DNA of 5,829 nt, taken from the NCBI GenBank assembly GCA_020434605.1, contig JAGRAL010000216.1:1-5829 (forward strand). The letters run 5' to 3'. This document shows positions 1 through 4,648 of the stretch, piece by piece (the stretch's first letter is position 1; the number at the start of each line of letters is the position of its first letter). A program made the translations under genes and the position numbers. This DNA is from Bdellovibrionales bacterium. Lineage in GTDB: Bacteria; Bdellovibrionota; Bdellovibrionia; Bdellovibrionales; UBA840. Under the pieces are notes generated by a model. The model was not told where the DNA came from. It worked only from the letters and a program-made list of their open reading frames with translations, and made no database searches.

Positions 1-18
1 ACCATCTGGAGTCTAAAA

Positions 19-49
19 TAAAAAGGCTCTTATTTTAAGAGCCTTTTTA
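19..49. terminator. Bidirectional intrinsic terminator after greA
   Basis: A perfect inverted repeat: 19-32 pairs with 36-49 (core aaggctctta / taagagcctt) around a 3-base ttt loop. The flanks are A-rich on the left and T-rich at the stem base on the right, so each strand reads hairpin plus U-tract. It begins 8 bases beyond the greA stop, so it should end greA transcription on the minus strand. The symmetry suggests it also stops a plus-strand transcript arriving from a gene left of the window, which cannot be seen. Confidence 0.9.
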
Positions 50-56
50 AATCACT

Positions 57-533
57 TTATTGAAAAAATAATTTTTTTACTTCGTACTCTTTATCACCAC
101 TTGGGGTGTTAACCACTACCTCTTCGCCCACTTTTTTACCGATAAGAGCTCGGGCAAGTGGAGAAACTATGGAAATTTTACCAGCAGCAACATCTGCCTC
201 ACTGATTCCAACGATTTGGTATGTAACAGATTTATCAGTGTTTAGGTCGATAAGTTCAACATGAGCACCAAAGACTACTCTGTCGCCAGTCAACTTTGCA
301 GTGTCTACAACTTGAGCTCCTGATAACTGATGATTAATTTCTGCAATTCTAGCCTCAATCCAGCCCTGACGCTCTTTAGCAGCGTCATAGTCAGCATTTT
401 CACTCAAATCTCCGTTTGATCTGGCGTGTTCGATGGCTTTAACCGTATTAGGGCGCTCTTCATGCATAAGGCGTTTTAGCTCAGCCTCTAGGCTCTGCTT
501 ACCTTTTAATGTAATTGGCAATGAATCAGACAT
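57..533 (-). CDS. greA: Transcription elongation factor GreA
   Basis: GreA binds the secondary channel of RNA polymerase and stimulates cleavage of backtracked RNA, rescuing stalled elongation complexes in the cytoplasm. The 158-residue product matches the usual family length. Residues 1-75 form the N-terminal coiled coil. Its tip carries GDLSENADYDAAKERQ at 41-56, with acidic D42 and E45 corresponding to the catalytic Asp/Glu of GreA. Residues 80-158 are the FKBP-like domain with the family motif SPLARALIGK at 124-133. The open frame extends to a TTG at 545, but that TTG overlaps a strong GGAGGG site (538-543) placed 4 bases before the ATG at 533, so 533 is the start. The gene is monocistronic here: it diverges from mgtE and ends at a hairpin terminator. 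GreA rather than GreB is favoured by length and tip sequence. Confidence 0.95.
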   Translation of the reverse strand: MSDSLPITLKGKQSLEAELKRLMHEERPNTVKAIEHARSNGDLSENADYDAAKERQGWIEARIAEINHQLSGAQVVDTAKLTGDRVVFGAHVELIDLNTDKSVTYQIVGISEADVAAGKISIVSPLARALIGKKVGEEVVVNTPSGDKEYEVKKLFFQ

Positions 534-537
534 ATAG

Positions 538-543
538 CCCTCC
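538..543 (-). promoter_or_regulatory. greA ribosome binding site that sets the start
   Basis: GGAGGG on the minus strand lies 4 bases upstream of the ATG at 533. It overlaps the in-frame TTG at 545, which rules out that TTG as the main start. Confidence 0.85.
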
Positions 544-557
544 AAAATGAAAGCGAA

Positions 558-586
558 TTTATACCCAAAAGCTTTGACCGATGCAA
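558..586 (-). promoter_or_regulatory. Predicted sigma70-type promoter of greA
   Basis: On the minus strand, TTGCAT (586-581, 3 of 6 consensus) and TATAAA (563-558, 5 of 6) are separated by 17 bases. Transcription would begin near 551, giving a leader of about 18 bases that contains the GGAGGG site. The -10 and spacing are good and the -35 is weak. It is interleaved with the predicted mgtE promoter on the other strand. Confidence 0.5.
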
Positions 587-602
587 TACTTATGGGGAAA
601 AT
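574..602 (+). promoter_or_regulatory. Predicted promoter of mgtE
   Basis: TTGACC (574-579, 5 of 6 consensus) and GAAAAT (597-602, 4 of 6) are separated by 17 bases. The start would be near 609, leaving a leader of about 26 bases before the ATG at 635. That is too short for a magnesium riboswitch. The -10 is weak. Confidence 0.35.
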
Positions 603-621
603 AGAGCAAAATTGAAGATTT

Positions 622-625
622 GGAG
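622..625 (+). promoter_or_regulatory. mgtE ribosome binding site that sets the start
   Basis: GGAG lies 9 bases before the ATG at 635. The longer in-frame start, TTG at 620, immediately abuts this site and has no ribosome binding site of its own, so 635 is preferred. Confidence 0.55.
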
Positions 626-634
626 CGCTTTGCC

Positions 635-1984
635 ATGAGATTGAACCCCAGCAATATCTCTATAATTAAAAGGCTGTTGTCTGGAAAAAACTCCAGGCCA
701 CTTAAGGCTATTTTAAAAAAATGCGAACCCGCTGATATTGCTGGCTTATTCAACCTTTTACACCAAAAAGAATCTATCAATCTGATTGAGGCTATCATCA
801 GCACGGATCAAGCCGCTGAAGTTCTTTTAGAAGTTCCTGAGCAACGGTTAGGGGTCTTATTAGAAAGAATGGAAATGAACAAAATCATAGCCCTTCTGAC
901 CTATTACCCTGAGGACTCATGTTCTTATTTTTTAAGTGTAATGAATGAGCAGCAAAGAGAAACTGTAATTAATTTGCTACCAGCAGAACGTCGCCAGCGA
1001 CTTCTGCAACTACTTAGCTACCCTGAAGACACTGCCGGCAGAGTAATGAGTACAAGTTTATTTACTCTACCCATTACCTTAAACGCAAGTCAGGCCATTG
1101 AATACTTAAGAGAAAAACCAAAAGACTTTCCATTTTATTATGCCTACTGCGTAGATGAGGTTGGCAAATTAGTTGGCGTGGTTTCTTTACGTGAAATGGC
1201 TACGGCTCCTGCGCAAACACCCTTGATGGACCTAGCAAAAAAAGATGTTGTGAATGTCAGCCCTACTACCACCAATGAAGAGGTAGCACAATTGGTGGAG
1301 AAATATAATTTTCTAGCGATTCCTGTTTTAGATGATGATCAAAAAATTTTAGGGGTTATCACTATTGATGATGTCGTTGATATCATTCAAGAACAAGCAA
1401 CAGCCGATATTTACGCGTCTGCCGGTCTACAAGAAGATGATCGTGTCTATAGCCCAATACTTTTTAGTATAAAAAACCGACTCCCATGGATGCTTTTAAA
1501 TTTAGTCTTAGCATCCTATGTAAGCCGCGTAGTGAGTTTGTTTGAAGCTACAATGCAAGAACTTATTGTTTTAGCTACACTCAATAATATCGTTGCTGGC
1601 ATGGGTGGAAATACTGCCATTCAAACTTTGACAGTAGTTACCCGAGGATTGTCAGTAGGAGATTTTAACTATACATCTAAAACAAGAGCTGTGTTAAAAG
1701 AGGCCGCCGTAGGCTCATTTAATGGAGTTGTCGTTGGTCTTTGCGCTGGTATTTTAGTGTATTTTTGGAAAAGCAATCTAATGGTTGCTATTGTCATCTG
1801 TTTAGCGTTGATACTGAATTCATTTTTTGCTTCTGCCCTAGGTACCATCGTTCCGCTTACCATGAAGTATTTTAAACGTGACCCTGCCGCCGGTAGTGGT
1901 GTGATCGTTACTGTCTTATGTGACTGCTTAGGTTTTTTTGCGTTCTTAGGTATCGCCACTTTTGCTCTTCACCACTTTAGCTAG
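635..1984 (+). CDS. mgtE: Magnesium transporter MgtE
   Basis: MgtE is a homodimeric inner-membrane Mg2+ channel whose cytoplasmic domains sense Mg2+ and close the pore when it is plentiful. The 449-residue product is of normal family length. Residues 1-130 are the helical MgtE N domain, ending in YPEDTAG (129-135). Two CBS domains span about 138-258; the second contains the AIPVLDDD and GVITIDDVVDII strand-helix motifs. A connecting helix leads to five predicted membrane segments near 283-303, 309-331, 357-378, 382-407 and 422-447. Pore motif GMGGN (322-326) and the DPAAGSG motif (416-422) followed by D430 match the family's ion-coordinating region. Unusual: the usual Pro before GMGGN is Asn (LNNIVAGMGGN) and the GGNxGxQ motif reads GGNTAIQ. 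The gene is followed after 8 bases by a BFD-like gene, suggesting a two-gene operon. Family assignment is secure; transport of Co2+ or other ions cannot be excluded. Confidence 0.93.
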   Translation: MRLNPSNISIIKRLLSGKNSRPLKAILKKCEPADIAGLFNLLHQKESINLIEAIISTDQAAEVLLEVPEQRLGVLLERMEMNKIIALLTYYPEDSCSYFLSVMNEQQRETVINLLPAERRQRLLQLLSYPEDTAGRVMSTSLFTLPITLNASQAIEYLREKPKDFPFYYAYCVDEVGKLVGVVSLREMATAPAQTPLMDLAKKDVVNVSPTTTNEEVAQLVEKYNFLAIPVLDDDQKILGVITIDDVVDIIQEQATADIYASAGLQEDDRVYSPILFSIKNRLPWMLLNLVLASYVSRVVSLFEATMQELIVLATLNNIVAGMGGNTAIQTLTVVTRGLSVGDFNYTSKTRAVLKEAAVGSFNGVVVGLCAGILVYFWKSNLMVAIVICLALILNSFFASALGTIVPLTMKYFKRDPAAGSGVIVTVLCDCLGFFAFLGIATFALHHFS

Positions 1985-1988
1985 AGGG
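1983..1988 (+). promoter_or_regulatory. Ribosome binding site overlapping the mgtE stop
   Basis: AGAGGG overlaps the last two bases of the mgtE TAG and sits 4 bases before the ATG at 1993. This arrangement favours translational coupling of mgtE with the downstream BFD-like gene. Confidence 0.7.
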
Positions 1989-1992
1989 CGAC

Positions 1993-2208
1993 ATGGGAAA
2001 CAAAAAGAACCCCCACTATATATGTCTATGCAATTCGATTAGCGAAAAAGTTATTAAATCTGCCATCGAAAAAGGGATAAAAGATGCTGATGAACTGTAT
2101 GATCGTACGGGTGCGGGTGTTGGTCCATGTGGTGGATCTTGCCGAAAGACAACAACACCCTGGATAGAGTACTATAAAAAGCACAAAAAGTTTCCGAGCG
2201 AATCCTAA
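1993..2208 (+). CDS. Small BFD-like [2Fe-2S] protein
   Basis: This 71-residue protein resembles the bacterioferritin-associated ferredoxin (Bfd)/BFD-like [2Fe-2S] family, whose members bind a cluster through four cysteines in a helix-turn-helix fold. The visible ligands are C11 and C13 in YICLCNSIS, and C46 and C50 in the GPCGGSC turn after TGAGV. The middle (ISEKVIKSAIEKGIKDADEL) matches the helical part of the fold. The second pair is spaced CX3C; E. coli Bfd and most relatives have CX2C. The C-terminus (52-71) is lysine-rich and lacks further cysteines. The ribosome binding site overlaps the mgtE stop, so it is probably co-expressed with mgtE. Its role is unknown: electron donor for iron release, Fe-S carrier or redox sensor are all possible. 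No bacterioferritin gene is nearby, so the symbol bfd is not assigned. It converges on a second BFD-domain gene 14 bases away. Confidence 0.8.
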   Translation: MGNKKNPHYICLCNSISEKVIKSAIEKGIKDADELYDRTGAGVGPCGGSCRKTTTPWIEYYKKHKKFPSES

Positions 2209-2222
2209 AGACTACGCCCTCA

Positions 2223-2630
2223 TTACACTTTTCGGTAGTTTAAAATATTCTCGATATCTGTTCGACAATTTCCACAAGTCACACCGGCGGAACAAAACTT
2301 TCCGATTTCTTCAACATTGTGTAAACCGTTAATGATTGCTTGATCGACAACTTTAGTTGGTATCGCTCGACAATGACAAAGTTCTTCTTCTTTATAAGGA
2401 AAGTCCCACACTTCTTTTGCTTTTTGTAAAAGCTCGCGCACTAACATACTTACATGACCATTACCTGTAGGTAGAGCACACTTAAATGGATCACTTATTT
2501 TTTGCGTGTTTAGTTGTTGGCAAATCTTAATGATCTCTAGACAACCCTTTGCTTCAAAATGCAAAGAACCACTTTCAAGAGATACAGAAATACTATCTTG
2601 GTTTTCTAGCTCAACAACAATTTTCTTCAT
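2223..2630 (-). CDS. NifU-like protein: degenerate scaffold plus BFD-like [2Fe-2S] domain
   Basis: A 135-residue protein in two parts. Residues 83-130 are clearly a BFD-like [2Fe-2S] domain with CX31CX2C ligands: C85 and C87 (ELCHCRAIP), C119 and C122 (AGVTCGNC), followed by TDIENIL. This segment reads like the central domain of NifU. Residues 18-72 resemble, weakly, the IscU/NifU scaffold: ESGSLHFEAKGC (C30) recalls the second scaffold cysteine, and LPTGNGHVSMLVREL (53-67) recalls the LPPxKxHCSxL motif, with the third cysteine replaced by V60 after H59. The first scaffold cysteine and its strands are absent. If this reading is right, the protein cannot assemble clusters like NifU but could carry or sense one. 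The domain order is that of NifU without its C-terminal domain. It lies 32 bases after the SDR gene on the same strand, so the two may be co-transcribed; its ribosome binding site is weak (TAAGAT near the ATG). The BFD part is fairly sure, the scaffold part is inference. Confidence 0.72.
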   Translation of the reverse strand: MKKIVVELENQDSISVSLESGSLHFEAKGCLEIIKICQQLNTQKISDPFKCALPTGNGHVSMLVRELLQKAKEVWDFPYKEEELCHCRAIPTKVVDQAIINGLHNVEEIGKFCSAGVTCGNCRTDIENILNYRKV

Positions 2631-2662
2631 AATCTTAGTTTACAGAATGCTTTACTCGCTTG

Positions 2663-3601
2663 CTAGTCTTTTCGCTTATGAGACACATCTTTTGCCCAAG
2701 AACTGGCTTTAGGTAAACACATGTACAAAAATGGTAATAAGTAGCGCCTAGGCATAAGTCTTCTAATGTAATAAAAAATGACCGCATCCCATGTCGCCGG
2801 CACCCAAAGAGGAGGTGCTTCCCAGCGTATGACTTTTAAAATCTTTTGCGCTACCACTTTAGGAGTCGTAGGAGATAGTGCCATTAGTTTTTCTACAAAT
2901 GGGGTCATATGGATATAGAAATCTTTGTAATCTCCCTCTAAAGCTACCTTAGGATCGGATAATTTGGTGTAGTAAACTTTTTTAAATGAATTCGAACGAA
3001 TAAATCCTGGTTGTATCAATGTCACATCTATTCCGTAAGGTCTTGCCTCATACCATAGTGATTCAAGTGCCCCTTCCAGAGCGTGCTTTGATGCTGAGTA
3101 GGCCGACATAGTAGGCATAGATAACATTCCACTCACTGATGACACCGCTATGATTTTACCTCGACCGACTTTTCTCATATTTGGTAAAACCAAACGAATC
3201 AGCTCCATAGGACCTAAATAATTTGTATCCATTTGTAAGATTTCTTCTTTTGAGTCCATGTGCTCAACAACAGCACGATAAGAAATCCCTGCATTACTAA
3301 CTAGTACGTTTACAGGCCCCCATCTTCCTTCAATCATACGTATCGTCGTTTTACGGCTTTCATCTGAGGTAACATCTAAAGGCAATATCCAAAGTCTATC
3401 GTCTTCGACAAAGCCCTCTCGTAGTTTTGATAAAGATTTTTCTCTGGCAGTAATTACGATTCTATAGCGCTTTTGTTTTTGCAGGGTTTTAGCAACGGCC
3501 CAGCCAATTCCAGAAGCACAGCCCGTTACTAAAATGACCGGCATAAACGTAGATTTTTTAGAGCGCTGAAATATATACAACCACTGAAATAAAGATCTCA
3601 T
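2663..3601 (-). CDS. Short-chain dehydrogenase/reductase (SDR) family oxidoreductase
   Basis: A classical SDR that should oxidise or reduce a hydroxyl/carbonyl substrate with NAD(P)(H). In the 312-residue frame the Rossmann glycine motif TGCASGIG is at 26-33. An Arg at the end of strand 2 (TAR, 51-53) hints at NADP(H). DVT is at 76-78 and NAG at 103-105. The catalytic set is N127, S155, Y168 and K172 (YSASK), followed by the PG motif at 198-199. The tail (about 260-312) is longer than in minimal SDRs, rich in aromatic and hydrophobic residues and ends in a basic SHKRKD stretch, so it may touch the membrane. The substrate cannot be told from sequence. The start is uncertain: ATG at 3601 gives a 19-residue extension; ATG at 3544 (M20, just before PVILVTG) is where most SDRs begin. 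Neither has a clear ribosome binding site. It is probably co-transcribed with the NifU-like gene downstream. Confidence 0.88.
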   Translation of the reverse strand: MRSLFQWLYIFQRSKKSTFMPVILVTGCASGIGWAVAKTLQKQKRYRIVITAREKSLSKLREGFVEDDRLWILPLDVTSDESRKTTIRMIEGRWGPVNVLVSNAGISYRAVVEHMDSKEEILQMDTNYLGPMELIRLVLPNMRKVGRGKIIAVSSVSGMLSMPTMSAYSASKHALEGALESLWYEARPYGIDVTLIQPGFIRSNSFKKVYYTKLSDPKVALEGDYKDFYIHMTPFVEKLMALSPTTPKVVAQKILKVIRWEAPPLWVPATWDAVIFYYIRRLMPRRYLLPFLYMCLPKASSWAKDVSHKRKD

Positions 3602-3626
3602 GCATATAGCTTAAGGTAACTAAGCC

Positions 3627-3655
3627 TTGACTGACTAGTAAGAACTTTGAATGAT
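3627..3655 (+). promoter_or_regulatory. Predicted promoter of the OsmC-family gene
   Basis: TTGACT (3627-3632, 5 of 6 consensus) and AATGAT (3650-3655, 4 of 6) are separated by 17 bases. A start near 3662 would give a leader of about 28 bases carrying the AAGGGAG site. This placement puts the ATG at 3651 inside the -10 region, which supports the later start at 3690. Confidence 0.5.
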
Positions 3656-3671
3656 CGCGTTGTATCATAAA

Positions 3672-3699
3672 TTTATAAGGGAGTACAAAATGGTAACAA
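3672..3699 (-). promoter_or_regulatory. Possible promoter of the SDR gene
   Basis: On the minus strand, TTGTTA (3699-3694, 4 of 6) and TATAAA (3677-3672, 5 of 6) are 16 bases apart. They would start RNA near 3665 with a leader of about 64 bases. The element overlaps the ribosome binding site and start codon of the divergent OsmC-family gene. The region is AT-rich, so a chance match is quite possible. Confidence 0.3.
3677..3683 (+). promoter_or_regulatory. OsmC-family gene ribosome binding site
   Basis: AAGGGAG lies 6 bases before the ATG at 3690 and decides the start. The in-frame ATG at 3651 has no such site. Confidence 0.85.
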
Positions 3700-4097
3700 T
3701 GAATGCAGTTTATACCGGAGAAAAACACTGCGATATTAGTCACGGCCCAAGCGGGAGCATCATTTCAACAGACGCTCCAAAGGACAACCAAGGAAAGGGT
3801 GAAGCCTTTTCCCCTACTGACCTTGTAGGCGCAGCCCTTGCAACTTGCATTTTAACCACTATTGGCATACTTGCCGACAGAGATAATTTTTCAATTATTG
3901 GTTCCACTGCAAATGTAAGTAAAGAGATGTCAGCTCATCCTAGGAAAATCGCAAGCCTTCCTGTTGAGTTGCACTTACCTAAAAATTTAACTGATATACA
4001 AAGAAAGAAATGTGAAAATGCAGCTCATACTTGTCCAGTTCACAGGAGTTTACATCCTGATGTAAAAGCTGATATTCACTTTTTTTACGACGTATAA
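3690..4097 (+). CDS. OsmC-family protein (putative thiol peroxidase)
   Basis: OsmC/Ohr-family proteins are cytoplasmic homodimers that reduce organic hydroperoxides using two cysteines. The 135-residue product is of typical length. After two N-terminal strands (TMNAVYTGEKHCDISHG) comes the conserved GEAFSPTDLVGAALATC segment (37-53), with E38 and the peroxidatic-type C53 at the start of the long helix. The second conserved cysteine, C115, lies in CPVHRSL, the usual position of the resolving cysteine. C14 and C108 are extra. The CPVHRSL form fits the general OsmC/YhfA-like group rather than classical Ohr, so peroxidase activity is inferred and the substrate is unknown. The strong AAGGGAG site fixes the start at 3690 rather than the ATG at 3651. 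The gene diverges from the SDR gene and its TAA directly abuts the msrB stop on the other strand, with no terminator between. Confidence 0.88.
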   Translation: MVTMNAVYTGEKHCDISHGPSGSIISTDAPKDNQGKGEAFSPTDLVGAALATCILTTIGILADRDNFSIIGSTANVSKEMSAHPRKIASLPVELHLPKNLTDIQRKKCENAAHTCPVHRSLHPDVKADIHFFYDV

Positions 4098-4565
4098 CTA
4101 TTTTTTAGCGTTAGTGTCGAAAAGGTAAAGGTATTTGCCATAACCTTTCACTGCCAGCTCATTTTTTGGGATAAAGTCTAAAGAAGCTGAGTTAATGCAA
4201 TAGCGCATACCACCTTTATCTTTAGGCCCATCATTAAAAACATGCCCAAGGTGAGAATCACCCGTTTTTGATTTTACTTCTACCCTCTCCATGCCCGCGG
4301 AAAGGTCTTTTTTTTCAACGATAAGATTTTTATCGATGGGTTTAGTAAAGCTTGGCCAACCGCTACCAGAATCATATTTATCCGTAGAGCTAAAAAGTGG
4401 CTCACCCGTAGCTATATCTACGTAAATGCCTTCTTCTTTATGATTCCAATACTTATTTTTAAATGGTGGTTCGGTATTACACCTGACTGCTACACTGTAT
4501 TGCTCTGCACTTAACTTTTTCTTAAGCTCAGCATCTGTTGGTTTTTTATAGTTAGTATCGGCCAT
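4098..4565 (-). CDS. msrB: Peptide-methionine (R)-S-oxide reductase MsrB
   Basis: MsrB repairs oxidised proteins by reducing methionine-R-sulfoxide, usually recycled by thioredoxin. The 155-residue product spans the whole domain: LSAEQYSVAV (18-27), TEPPF (31-35), GEPLFSS (54-60), GSGWPSF (67-73), HLGHVFNDGP (105-114), and RYCINSASLDF (121-131) with catalytic C123. The two CXXC pairs that bind zinc in many MsrBs are absent (DIATGEPLF and SKTGDSHLG), so this is a zinc-free form. The common resolving cysteine in GCGWPSF is Ser68; the only other cysteine is C29 in VRCNTEPPF, the likely resolving residue. No signal peptide is evident, so it is probably cytoplasmic. In-frame ATGs at 4592 and 4574 would add 9 or 3 residues; 4565 is chosen because GGA (4576-4574) lies 8 bases upstream and MADTNYKK is a normal MsrB beginning. 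It may be read through from the ABC-F gene or have its own promoter (TATGAT at 4593-4588). Confidence 0.93.
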   Translation of the reverse strand: MADTNYKKPTDAELKKKLSAEQYSVAVRCNTEPPFKNKYWNHKEEGIYVDIATGEPLFSSTDKYDSGSGWPSFTKPIDKNLIVEKKDLSAGMERVEVKSKTGDSHLGHVFNDGPKDKGGMRYCINSASLDFIPKNELAVKGYGKYLYLFDTNAKK

Positions 4566-4648
4566 TGCTATCATCCATAGTAAATATATCATAGGAATAC
4601 TTTAGCACTAAAAGTAGGCGTATGAAAACAAAATAATCTTTAGTTAAA

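Noticed and set aside
534..634. Magnesium riboswitch (M-box or similar) upstream of mgtE
   Set aside because: The whole greA-mgtE gap is about 100 bases and the predicted leader only about 26. No structured leader or terminator fits.
559..804. Minus-strand open frame overlapping the mgtE start
   Set aside because: It is a shadow of the mgtE coding region with no family resemblance and no ribosome binding site.
1669..1959. Minus-strand open frame inside mgtE
   Set aside because: It is antisense to the MgtE membrane domain, which is clearly real. No independent support.
3651..3689. Longer OsmC-family protein starting at ATG 3651
   Set aside because: It has no ribosome binding site and falls in the predicted -10 region. 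AAGGGAG points to ATG 3690, and the added residues are not family-like.
4599..4615. Imperfect inverted repeat actttag-ca-ctaaaagt between ABC-F and msrB genes
   Set aside because: It is AT-rich, short, has a bulge and lacks a following T-run on the minus strand. It is neither a good terminator nor a convincing operator.
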